Positions 6,207 through 11,631 are shown, counted from the first letter of the stretch. The stretch: DNA of 12,215 nucleotides from an uncultured Bacilli bacterium (GCA_949840855.1 CATKYP010000011.1:1-12215), one strand, 5' to 3'. The notes: generated by a model not told the origin, from the letters alone. Program-made: numbers and translations.

Positions 6207-6679
6207 AATTTTCTTATCCCTTCTATTCTTATTTTTTTATTTTTTTCTAAGTATTTATCATAAAGCTTATCCAGTCTTTCATAACTGTAATTGTCTAAAT
6301 CTTGATATGTTACCTTTGTACCTTCTTTTGCTAACTTCCTTATCAAAGCTTTTATTAGCAAGCATTTCTTATAATGAGTGCTATTGTATTCACTCAACAA
6401 CATTGTTTTATGACATAAATTACAGTCTATTAAATAGTCATTTTTTAGTTTTTCTTTTTGATTTTCTGTTATTAGTCCATCAGTTAAATCAAATGGATTA
6501 GGTATTCTATCTCTATTTTTTTCAATCATTAAATATTTATCTAAATTGTTAAACACTTCATCACTATTGTATTTTTTTAATACTCTAAACCATTCTTCTA
6601 AAAGTTCATCTGATAGAGATAAGTGTTGATAATGTAATTTAACTCTATCTAATAAATTACTGACTTCGCTCTCGCTCAT
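6200..6679 (-). CDS. Replication accessory protein, helicase-loader-like, with C2HC zinc finger
   Basis: This 159-residue protein directly follows the DnaD-type initiator gene and overlaps it by 23 bases, the usual position of a phage helicase loader. Residues 1-70 form a helical domain with the layout of G39P-type loaders: a helix bundle with a Trp (W30) and then the IPNPFDLTD segment at 59-67. The middle holds a probable C2HC zinc finger, C86-x2-C89-x12-H102-x3-C106. The C-terminal third is a basic helix with YQDLDNYSYERL. There is no Walker A motif, so it is not a DnaC/DnaI ATPase. The loader call is inferred from domain layout and position; it could instead be another replisome adaptor. 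Confidence 0.55.
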   Translation of the reverse strand: MSESEVSNLLDRVKLHYQHLSLSDELLEEWFRVLKKYNSDEVFNNLDKYLMIEKNRDRIPNPFDLTDGLITENQKEKLKNDYLIDCNLCHKTMLLSEYNSTHYKKCLLIKALIRKLAKEGTKVTYQDLDNYSYERLDKLYDKYLEKNKKIRIEGIRKLC

Positions 6680-7463
6680 TTTTTCTTTTTTCCCTCGCTT
6701 CCTTTCTGATTTTTTCCCATTTGCTTAATTCTTTTTCAGAATCTTTATTTTGACTATTATTTTTATTATTGTTATTACCTTTTTTTCTATCTTCTCTAGC
6801 TTTAGCCTGTTGTATTGTCGTAATATTATTTAACTTATAATCCTCCAAAATTCTTGATATGTATTTTATATTGTGAATTCCCTTTAATATAGTTTCTTTA
6901 ATAACATATCTTGTAAGTTCTGTATCTTCCCAAGTTTTAATTTCTTCGTATTCTAATGGTGCTATAGTTCTTGCAAAATTTTCTTCTATTATTTCAAAAA
7001 TGCTTTTTTCTTTTTTATTATTTTTATTATTATTAATACTTGTATTATTATCCTTGACTTTTTCGTCAATATCCTCTTGATTTTTCGATAGATAGGTATT
7101 GATTATTTCGTCAATACCCCCTTGATTATTTTGACAATAGTTTTGTGCTACTTCTCTAAGTATCACTTCTGTTATCCAAATGATCCTTTTATCAATTGTT
7201 TTTTCGTCTTCTTTATATAGTATTTTAGTGCATATATAACCATACTTTTTTAAATTGCTTATCCATCTAGAAATAGTTTCTTTTTCTGTATGATATAGTT
7301 TAGAAAAATATTCATTTGAAGCATAACAATAACCTGTTTTATTACATAAAGCACTTATTTCACTGTATAGTATTTTTTCATTTGCTTTTAGTTGTTCATC
7401 ATATCTTACAGAAGCAGGCAATACAGAGTAGTATCCTGGCTTTTCTTCGTATTCTTCTTGCAT
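6657..7463 (-). CDS. Phage replication initiator with N-terminal HTH and DnaD domain
   Basis: This 268-residue protein has the standard layout of Firmicute phage initiators. Residues 10-80 form a winged helix-turn-helix (YYSVLPASVRYD, then ASNEYFSKLYHTEKETISRW at 48-67) that should bind the origin. Residues 111-150 are a variable linker rich in Asn and Lys. Residues 154-224 form a DnaD/DnaB_2-like domain (IFEIIEENFARTIAPLEYEE through YISRILEDYKLN and QQAKARED), which in this family contacts DNA and helps load helicase. Residues 226-268 are a very basic tail. AAGGGAG precedes the ATG. The linker-coding DNA carries iteron-like repeats. The overlapping downstream gene is the candidate loader, so both belong to the phage replication module. 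Confidence 0.88.
   Translation of the reverse strand: MQEEYEEKPGYYSVLPASVRYDEQLKANEKILYSEISALCNKTGYCYASNEYFSKLYHTEKETISRWISNLKKYGYICTKILYKEDEKTIDKRIIWITEVILREVAQNYCQNNQGGIDEIINTYLSKNQEDIDEKVKDNNTSINNNKNNKKEKSIFEIIEENFARTIAPLEYEEIKTWEDTELTRYVIKETILKGIHNIKYISRILEDYKLNNITTIQQAKAREDRKKGNNNNKNNSQNKDSEKELSKWEKIRKEAREKRKNERERSQ
7054..7140. repeat. Iteron-like direct repeats inside the initiator gene (candidate origin)
   Basis: Two 29-base copies at 7054-7082 and 7099-7127 differ at only four positions; both contain TTTCGTCAATA and end CTTGATT. A third partial copy at 7122-7140 (TTGATTATTT, then GACAATA) matches 16 of the 19 bases of the second. Within each full copy TTGA and TCAA form a short inverted repeat. 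The copies are offset by 45 and 23 bases, so the first two share a reading frame (NQ..IDE in the protein). Iterons in the linker region of the initiator gene are the known arrangement in lambda O and similar phages, so a replication origin is a reasonable inference. Confidence 0.5.
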
Positions 7464-7506
7464 ATATTCTCCCTTTTATTCCGAACCCTCTTCTTTATTT
7501 TTTTAA

Positions 7507-7761
7507 TTAATAATAAGTTTTACAACCTAACACTACTAGCAGAAATGCAAGTCCTGCTAAGAATATAAGTTGTGATAATTCAAAAATTGCATTTTCTACT
7601 GGTGTATCTTCGTACTTCTCAAAGAACTCATCTAACTTTCTGAGCATTTTTTTAAATATACTTTCATTTTTTCTAGCTTTTTCTAAAGCTCTAATTCTAT
7701 TTAATTCTTTTGTTTTTATATAATTTTTATGGATACCTTCCATAAACAATTCTTCTTCCAT
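7507..7761 (-). CDS. Small C-terminally anchored membrane protein
   Basis: This 84-residue protein has a charged, helical N-terminal part (residues 1-50, rich in Lys, Arg and Glu) and one hydrophobic segment at about residues 60-80 (ELSQLIFLAGLAFLLVVLGC), ending just after it. This tail-anchor topology suggests a cytoplasmic helix tethered to the membrane. GAGGT stands about 7 bases before the ATG at 7761; Met7 is a possible alternative start. It is the first gene after the excisionase-like gene and a candidate promoter precedes it. Family unknown. Confidence 0.6.
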   Translation of the reverse strand: MEEELFMEGIHKNYIKTKELNRIRALEKARKNESIFKKMLRKLDEFFEKYEDTPVENAIFELSQLIFLAGLAFLLVVLGCKTYY

Positions 7762-7803
7762 TTTTATACCTCATTTCCCTTGTAATTTAAGAAAATCAAT
7801 GGT

Positions 7804-7831
7804 ATAATAAGCCTGAAAATCTTAAATACAA
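7804..7831 (-). promoter_or_regulatory. Candidate promoter for the leftward replication operon
   Basis: On the minus strand TTGTAT (7826-7831) and TATTAT (7804-7809) are separated by 16 bases, in the gap between the excisionase-like gene and the small membrane protein gene. The -10 box matches 5 of 6 consensus bases but the -35 only 3, so this is a modest candidate. No operator copy overlaps it, so if real it is not obviously under repressor control. Confidence 0.3.
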
Positions 7832-7842
7832 GTTTTTCAATT

Positions 7843-8067
7843 TTAAAGAGAATTATTAGACTGGTTATCTTGGATATTCTCTTTTTTTGTTTCTACTTTT
7901 ATTCCTGTGTACTTTTCAAATAATTCAGGACTAATATAGTAGCTATATTTGCCACCTGGATTTTGAACAGCTGTTCCTATTGGTAGCAACCCTCTTTGGA
8001 GCCCTATTCTTATAAATTGTTCTGTTCTATTCATAAGTTTTGCCGCTTCTTTAACTGTTATGTTCAT
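7843..8067 (-). CDS. Excisionase-like HTH DNA-binding protein
   Basis: This 74-residue protein has an N-terminal MerR/excisionase-type helix-turn-helix: ITVKEAAKLMNRTEQFIRIGLQRG at residues 3-26, with the wing containing GGKYSYYISPELFEKYTGI at 38-56, then a polar tail. Proteins of this type in Firmicute phages sit just after the Cro-like gene and are annotated as excisionases or as regulators. The position fits either use: assisting integrase in excision, or controlling early transcription. AAGGAGG lies about 7 bases before the ATG. A full copy of the repressor operator lies 16 bases upstream of the ATG, so the gene is probably under direct repressor control as well as reading from the Cro-side promoter. 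Confidence 0.7.
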   Translation of the reverse strand: MNITVKEAAKLMNRTEQFIRIGLQRGLLPIGTAVQNPGGKYSYYISPELFEKYTGIKVETKKENIQDNQSNNSL

Positions 8068-8083
8068 CGTTCTACCTCCTTTC

Positions 8084-8100
8084 TATCACTTTAAGTGATA
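8084..8100. promoter_or_regulatory. Distal repressor operator, identical to the switch operator
   Basis: TATCACTTTAAGTGATA here is a perfect 17-bp palindrome and is identical to the operator at 8343-8359. It overlaps the last codons and stop (8091-8093) of the Cro-like gene and lies just upstream of the excisionase-like gene. On minus, a weak promoter may precede it, with a TATTAT partly overlapping its edge (8098-8103). It could block a second promoter or act as a roadblock or looping site. Confidence 0.75.
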
Positions 8101-8309
8101 ATATCTTCTAAAAAAAATTTGTAACTAAAATAAGGAACCCTTTCTTTAATGATATTTTCTTTTTCTTTTAAAATCTTTATAGTATCCTTTGAGATTGATT
8201 TATTGCCTATTTCCATCTTCTGGTATAAAGAAATTGATATATTTAAGAAAATACTCATTTCTCTTTGTGTATATCCTAATTGTTGTCGCAGTTCCCTCAA
8301 CTTATTCAT
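8091..8309 (-). CDS. Cro-like XRE-family regulator
   Basis: This 72-residue protein is mostly an XRE helix-turn-helix: LRELRQQLGYTQREMSIFLN at residues 4-23 followed by ISISLYQKMEIGNKSIS at 24-40, then a short helical tail that may serve for dimerisation. It is divergent from the repressor gene and first in the leftward operon, which is the Cro position. AAGGAGGG stands about 10 bases before the ATG. The promoter driving it has perfect boxes, with an operator in the spacer, so it should be tightly silent in the lysogen and strong once repressor is lost. An alternative role as an antirepressor cannot be excluded. Confidence 0.8.
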   Translation of the reverse strand: MNKLRELRQQLGYTQREMSIFLNISISLYQKMEIGNKSISKDTIKILKEKENIIKERVPYFSYKFFLEDIIT

Positions 8310-8338
8310 TTTATGCTTTTCCCTCCTTCCACAATACC

Positions 8339-8366
8339 ATTATATCACTTTAAGTGATATTGTCAA
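8339..8366 (-). promoter_or_regulatory. Strong leftward early promoter of the Cro-like gene
   Basis: On the minus strand a perfect TTGACA (8361-8366) and a perfect TATAAT (8339-8344) are 16 bases apart, and the spacer is filled by a palindromic operator. Transcription should begin near 8332, giving a leader of about 20 bases before the Cro-like ATG. Bound repressor would directly exclude RNA polymerase. Confidence 0.88.
8342..8360. promoter_or_regulatory. Operator O1 in the spacer of the early promoter
   Basis: ATATCACTTTAAGTGATAT is a perfect 19-bp palindrome centred on 8351. It occupies the spacer and the edge of the -10 box of the leftward promoter. Its inner 17 bases recur exactly at 8084-8100. 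It is the likely primary target of the repressor encoded at 8446. Confidence 0.85.
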
Positions 8367-8372
8367 CAAAAT

Positions 8373-8387
8373 TATCACATTTTGATA
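8373..8387. promoter_or_regulatory. Degenerate operator O2
   Basis: TATCACATTTTGATA keeps the outer arms TATCA and TGATA of O1, but the centre is 5 bases where O1 has 7. Its centre (8380) is 29 bases from that of O1 and 30 from that of O3, which supports a real, weaker site in an ordered array. Confidence 0.5.
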
Positions 8388-8397
8388 AAAATATTTT

Positions 8398-8425
8398 TTT
8401 ATTTCACGTTTAGTGATAGTATTAT
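8398..8425 (+). promoter_or_regulatory. Candidate promoter of the repressor gene
   Basis: TATTAT at 8420-8425 is a good -10 box. A weak -35 (TTTATT, 8398-8403) lies 16 bases upstream. The start would be near 8432, leaving a very short leader before ATG 8446. Operator O3 fills the spacer, so the repressor probably limits its own synthesis. The poor -35 suggests a weak promoter. Confidence 0.5.
8402..8418. promoter_or_regulatory. Operator O3 over the repressor promoter
   Basis: TTTCACGTTTAGTGATA matches the 17-bp operator at 14 of 17 positions, with the right arm intact and the left arm altered. It lies between the -35 and -10 of the repressor promoter, a position suited to autoregulation. Confidence 0.7.
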
Positions 8426-8445
8426 AAAAAGAAAGAGTGATTATT

Positions 8446-8829
8446 ATGTTTAACGGAAAAAAACTCGCTACGCAAAGAAAGCTTCATAATTTAAGTCAAG
8501 AACAACTTGCATATAAATTAAACGTTTCATTAAGTTCGATAGCAATGTATGAGACTAATAAAAGACAACCAGATAACGAAACAATAAAAAATATTTCTCA
8601 ATTGTTTGGTGTTACTACAGATTATTTATTGGACAATGAATTAAATCCAGAAACAATGGTTCTTGAAGAAGAAAACAAGCAAGTGGTACAAGCGGTCATA
8701 GACGGGTTATCCAACCCGTTAAATAAAGTATTATATAGCAAAGCAAGCGAATTAAAAAGTGACAAAGATAGACAAATAGTCTTAAATGTCATCAATTCAT
8801 TTATTGAAGAAGTAGATAATAAAGATTAA
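8446..8829 (+). CDS. ImmR-type XRE repressor of the lysogenic switch
   Basis: This 127-residue protein has an N-terminal XRE helix-turn-helix: LATQRKLHNLSQEQLAYKLN at residues 7-26, followed by VSLSSIAMYETNKRQPDNET (27-46) and the usual LFGVTTDYLLDN. The C-terminal half is helical and lacks an S24 (LexA-like) peptidase domain, so it should not self-cleave. Length and layout match ICEBs1 ImmR, which is destroyed by a separate ImmA protease; such a gene lies next door. I prefer ATG 8446 over GTG 8437 because the purine-rich AAGAAAGAG lies 7-8 bases before the ATG and would overlap the GTG. It should bind the operators described at 8342-8418 and 8084-8100, silencing the early operon and tuning itself. 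Confidence 0.85.
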   Translation: MFNGKKLATQRKLHNLSQEQLAYKLNVSLSSIAMYETNKRQPDNETIKNISQLFGVTTDYLLDNELNPETMVLEEENKQVVQAVIDGLSNPLNKVLYSKASELKSDKDRQIVLNVINSFIEEVDNKD

Positions 8830-8868
8830 GAGGATTTAAGCAGTACCTCTATTGAGGAGGTGTTAAAG

Positions 8869-9171
8869 ATGTTATTTTCACTTCTATCAGGAGAGATTAC
8901 ACAAGAAGAATATACAAGATTAAATAATATTAGTGTTAAGTTAGTCAAGTTTCCTAGTTATCTATATGGACTAATTTATAAACACAAAGACGAATTTTTA
9001 GTAGCAATTAATAAAGATTTGTCTTATGAAAAAACTAGAATGACTCTATTACACGAATTTGCGCATTTTGAAATGCACCATCTTGATGAAGAACTCTTTG
9101 AGTACAAAATTGAAAACTTAGAAGATGAAGCAGATAGATATGTAGAATTTTTGTTAAATAATAAATTTTGA
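8869..9171 (+). CDS. immA: ImmA/IrrE-family metalloprotease (anti-repressor)
   Basis: The protein carries the zincin motif HEFAH (H62, E63, H66) followed by EDEAD with E87 as the likely third zinc ligand, the pattern of ImmA/IrrE proteases that cut ImmR-type repressors to trigger induction. At 100 residues it is shorter than ICEBs1 ImmA (about 170 residues) and lacks a substantial N-terminal extension, so it may be a minimal form. ATG 8869 is chosen over GTG 8860 because GGAGG (8856-8860) overlaps the GTG but is ideally placed, 8 bases before the ATG. It follows the repressor gene by 39 bases and is surely cotranscribed. A CCTC sequence upstream can pair with the ribosome binding site. Confidence 0.85.
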   Translation: MLFSLLSGEITQEEYTRLNNISVKLVKFPSYLYGLIYKHKDEFLVAINKDLSYEKTRMTLLHEFAHFEMHHLDEELFEYKIENLEDEADRYVEFLLNNKF

Positions 9172-9172
9172 T

Positions 9173-9200
9173 AAAAGTATGCTAGTACAGGTACTTTTTT
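9173..9200 (+). terminator. Possible terminator after the repressor-ImmA unit
   Basis: AAAAGTA (9173-9179) can pair with TACTTTT (9192-9198), with an alternative small hairpin AGTA-CAGG-TACT directly before six T residues. The stem is AU-rich and weak. It lies between immA and the cargo gene, so it may only partly separate the two. Confidence 0.35.
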
Positions 9201-9225
9201 AATATATCGTAAGGAGTAAATAAAA

Positions 9226-10182
9226 ATGAAAAAGAAGTATTTAATATTAATAATAGGCATTTTAATTTTGCCTAAAAATGTATTAGCAACAGCAGGATGG
9301 CTTAGCAAAGGAACTATTACAAGTTGTAATGGGCAAACTTATGGCTCACACGGAGATGGGCATTGGCACGTCGCAGAACAAAGAGGCAATCGTTGGTATG
9401 CTACTGGAAATCCGTTAAATGGAAATCCTTGTCAAGGAGCAACTAATTACAATTCAAACAGTAATAATAACAATCAAAATACGAACAGTAATAACAATTA
9501 CTCAAATAACAATGTACAAGAACCAATTGAGGATACAAGGAGTTCTGATACCTCAATTAAAGAAATAAAAATAAATGATAGTGCTATTGAGATAAACAAC
9601 GATATGAATTATGAAACAAAACAAGAAATAGCAAAAATAGAAATAACTTTGAATGATGAAAAGGCCACAGTTGAATTTGAGAAAGAGAAAAAATTGGAAG
9701 TTGGAACAAATAATTATACATTTAATGTTACTGCTGAAAATGGAACTACTAATAACTATACAATATCTATAAAGAGATTAGCTGTTAGTAACAACAAAGA
9801 CTTTGAGATATTTTATAAAGACAAAAAGTTAACTATAAATAAAATTGATAAAACAATAGAAAAGATTGATGTTGATAGCAAAACAAAAATAGTCAAATTC
9901 AATTACACTTTAAATGATAAAAATGCAAAAATTGAATTTACAGGAAATGATAACTTAAAAACAGGAGAAAACAAAATTAAGGTTATTGTTACAGCTGAAG
10001 ATGGTTCTCAAGATACATATACTATAATTGCTGATAAAACTGATGTGATAGTAGAAGTATTAGCTACAATAATAACTATATGTTTAATAATTGCTTGTCC
10101 TATAGGTCTGATAATTTATTTTAGAAAAGAAAAACGGGATAAACAGAAGCTTAACAAGATTTTGTATGGAGATAGGAGCTAA
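9226..10182 (+). CDS. Secreted, membrane-anchored His-rich protein with two cadherin-like domains
   Basis: This 318-residue protein has a signal peptide (residues 1-23, KKKYLILIIGILIL then ATA). A small N-terminal domain follows with C34, H42, H46, H48 (SHGDGHWHV) and C69, which could form one disulfide and a metal site like the histidine-triad type. Residues 73-96 are a Ser/Asn spacer. Two similar beta-sandwich repeats of the cadherin-like type span about 105-185 and 186-270; each ends in a G-T/E-N ... TAENG or TAEDG ... YT signature. A transmembrane helix at 273-298 and a short basic tail close the protein. It should be displayed outside the cell. Its place between the immunity genes and integrase, on the lysogenic strand, suggests a lysogenic-conversion or exclusion function, which is inference. 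GGAG lies 11 bases before the ATG. Confidence 0.75.
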   Translation: MKKKYLILIIGILILPKNVLATAGWLSKGTITSCNGQTYGSHGDGHWHVAEQRGNRWYATGNPLNGNPCQGATNYNSNSNNNNQNTNSNNNYSNNNVQEPIEDTRSSDTSIKEIKINDSAIEINNDMNYETKQEIAKIEITLNDEKATVEFEKEKKLEVGTNNYTFNVTAENGTTNNYTISIKRLAVSNNKDFEIFYKDKKLTINKIDKTIEKIDVDSKTKIVKFNYTLNDKNAKIEFTGNDNLKTGENKIKVIVTAEDGSQDTYTIIADKTDVIVEVLATIITICLIIACPIGLIIYFRKEKRDKQKLNKILYGDRS

Positions 10183-10382
10183 TGAAAATAGGAATGAGGA
10201 CACCTAGTCTAAAAAAGATGTTAAAAGTAAGAACAACAGGTAAATATAAAAAAAGAGCTATGAAAACAGTTAATCCTTTATATGGTAAAAAAGGTATGGG
10301 ATTAATAAATAATCCTAAAAAAACAATTTATAATAAAGTTTATAAAAAAACAACATTTAGCTTCTGGGATTTATTTAAATAG
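10182..10382 (+). CDS. Small, highly basic phage protein, unknown function
   Basis: This 66-residue protein has about 18 Lys and Arg residues and almost no acidic ones. Conserved-looking segments are TGKYKKRAMKTVNPLYGKKG (residues 19-38) and NPKKTIYNKVYKKTTFS (44-60). I recall similar small proteins beside integrase genes in other Firmicute prophages, but no function is known to me. The ATG overlaps the stop of the surface-protein gene as TAATG with AGGAG just before, so the two are translationally coupled. The charge suggests nucleic-acid or membrane-surface binding. A short hairpin with a T run follows the stop. Confidence 0.65.
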   Translation: MKIGMRTPSLKKMLKVRTTGKYKKRAMKTVNPLYGKKGMGLINNPKKTIYNKVYKKTTFSFWDLFK

Positions 10383-10398
10383 AGCATTGCTCTTTTTT
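10381..10398 (+). terminator. Short terminator-like hairpin before integrase
   Basis: AGAGC (10381-10385) pairs with GCTCT (10389-10393) around a 3-base loop, followed by a T run to 10398. The stem is only 5 bp and overlaps the stop codon of the basic-protein gene, so termination is probably partial, limiting integrase expression from upstream. Confidence 0.5.
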
Positions 10399-10412
10399 GT
10401 TAGGAGGTATAT

Positions 10413-11408
10413 ATGAGAAACGAAAATAGTTATGGTTCTATAACTTTAATAGATAAAAAATCAAAACGTAGAAAGCCATATAGAGTGCAAATTCACATTG
10501 GCTGGACTGATGAAGGTAAACCTATAAGAAAGACAATAGGATATTCAGAAACTCGTACTAAAGGAAGACAAATGCTAGCTGAATATCACGATAAGCCTTT
10601 TGATTTAGATATGAGCAACGTAACTTTTAAGTTTTTATACGATAAGTGGTATGAATACAAGAAAACAAAAATTTCTGAAATAACATTAAAAAAGTATATA
10701 TATTATAGAAAGCATTATGACAGTATAGAAAAAAAACAATTTTCTAATATAACAAGAACTGATTTACAAGAAATAATAGATAATATGATAGATAAAACTT
10801 CAGGCTATCAAGACAGTGTAAGGAATTTGTATCATCAATTATACGAATACGCAAAAGGTAACAATATTAAAGTTGGAGCTGATATTTCAAAATTTGTTAA
10901 TATTAAAAAAGCTGAAGCTTCTACTTTACATCAGCCGTTTACCAATGATGAAATTGAGATATTATGGAATAATAGGAATAGCATTATTGATATTATTTTA
11001 ATCAATATTTATACAGGATTAAGACCTGGAGAATTTTTCAAAATTAGTGAAATTAAAGAAGATTATTTTATAACTGGATCTAAAACAGAAGCTGGCAAAA
11101 ACAGAGTTATACCATTAAACATTAAAATAAAGAAAATTTTCCACAATATAATTGGTAGTAAAATATTAGAAGAAATAAAAACAGAGGATAAATTATATCA
11201 TCGAATCAAAAATAGCTTAAAGAATATTAATTTAGGATATCATAGTCCATATGATTGTAGACATACTTTTGCTACTCTGATGTCAAGAGCCAACGCTGAT
11301 GAACATTGTACAAAATTAATTATGGGTCATAAAATAAATGATTTGACTAAGCGTGTTTATACACATAAACTTATTGAAGAACTAATACAAGAAGTAAGTA
11401 AAATTTAG
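10413..11408 (+). CDS. int: Tyrosine-family site-specific integrase
   Basis: This 331-residue integrase has the phage three-part layout. Residues 10-60 form an arm-binding domain (YRVQIHIGW, GKPIRKTIGY), residues 70-150 a core-binding SAM-like domain, and residues 175-331 the catalytic domain. Catalytic residues visible are R204 (TGLRPGEF), K224 (GSKTEAGKNR), R283 in YDCRHTFAT, H306 in MGHK and the nucleophile Y316 in VYTH. The first His of the usual HxxR is Tyr (Y280), a common variant in phage integrases. AGGAGG stands 5 bases before the ATG. The gene points at tRNA-Thr 150 bases downstream, with arm-like repeats in between. It should integrate and, with a directionality factor (possibly the HTH protein at 7843-8067), excise the element. 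Confidence 0.95.
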   Translation: MRNENSYGSITLIDKKSKRRKPYRVQIHIGWTDEGKPIRKTIGYSETRTKGRQMLAEYHDKPFDLDMSNVTFKFLYDKWYEYKKTKISEITLKKYIYYRKHYDSIEKKQFSNITRTDLQEIIDNMIDKTSGYQDSVRNLYHQLYEYAKGNNIKVGADISKFVNIKKAEASTLHQPFTNDEIEILWNNRNSIIDIILINIYTGLRPGEFFKISEIKEDYFITGSKTEAGKNRVIPLNIKIKKIFHNIIGSKILEEIKTEDKLYHRIKNSLKNINLGYHSPYDCRHTFATLMSRANADEHCTKLIMGHKINDLTKRVYTHKLIEELIQEVSKI

Positions 11409-11438
11409 TTCTTTTTATATTACTTGTTTATCATAATT

Positions 11439-11487
11439 TTGTGGTATATTTGTGGTATATGTAGCTAAATGTTATCTTGTAGTATTT
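11439..11487 (+). repeat. 11-bp direct repeats, likely integrase arm-type sites
   Basis: TTGTGGTATAT occurs twice in perfect tandem at 11439-11449 and 11450-11460. A third copy with two mismatches, TTGTAGTATTT, is at 11477-11487. They lie just after the integrase stop and before the tRNA gene, the normal position of arm-binding sites in a phage attachment region. Confidence 0.6.
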
Positions 11488-11520
11488 TTTCCGCAACATC
11501 TAATCTCTTTATATTTCAAT

Positions 11521-11545
11521 AAAAAAAGTAGATACATAATCTACT
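11521..11545 (-). terminator. Terminator downstream of tRNA-Thr
   Basis: On the minus strand a 7-bp stem AGTAGAT / ATCTACT with a 5-base loop (TATGT) is followed directly by a run of T residues (11521-11526). It ends the host transcript that carries the lipoprotein gene and both tRNAs, 13 bases after the tRNA-Thr CCA end. Confidence 0.8.
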
Positions 11546-11557
11546 AAAGTTTCTAAA

Positions 11558-11600
11558 TGGTGCCGATAGACAGAATTGAACTGTCCGCTGATCCTTACCA
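11558..11600 (-). other. Presumed attachment-site core (att) at the 3' half of tRNA-Thr
   Basis: Integrases of this type often cross over inside the 3' half of a tRNA gene, leaving it intact on one side. Here the integrase gene and arm-like repeats face the CCA end of tRNA-Thr, so a core somewhere in this stretch or just left of it is likely. The second copy would be outside the window, so the exact limits cannot be set. Confidence 0.35.
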
Positions 11601-11631
11601 AGGATCTGTTTTACCACTAAACTATATCGGC
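11558..11631 (-). tRNA. tRNA-Thr (anticodon GGT)
   Basis: A full cloverleaf is readable: acceptor GCCGATA / TATCGGC with discriminator A and encoded CCA, D-loop with AGTGGTAA, anticodon stem GATCC / GGATC with loop TTGGTAA (anticodon GGT), and T-arm GACAG-TTCAATT-CTGTC. It lies 31 bases after tRNA-Arg; that spacer holds a 6-bp hairpin (11633-11638 with 11649-11654) that may help processing. It is the probable integration target of the element. Confidence 0.95.

Noticed and set aside
8097..8125. A promoter (GTTACA with TATTAT) just upstream of the excisionase-like gene.
   Set aside because: The -10 is fair but the -35 is poor and the spacer is a T run; kept only as a possibility in the operator entry.
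8437..8445. GTG at 8437 as start of the repressor.
   Set aside because: It overlaps the purine-rich ribosome binding site; ATG 8446 has proper spacing and gives the normal XRE N-terminus.
8860..8868. GTG at 8860 as start of immA.
   Set aside because: Its first base belongs to the GGAGG ribosome binding site, which is correctly spaced for ATG 8869.
9024..9308. Minus-strand open frame across the end of immA and the start of the surface-protein gene.
   Set aside because: It lies opposite two well-supported plus-strand genes, has no ribosome binding site and no family resemblance.
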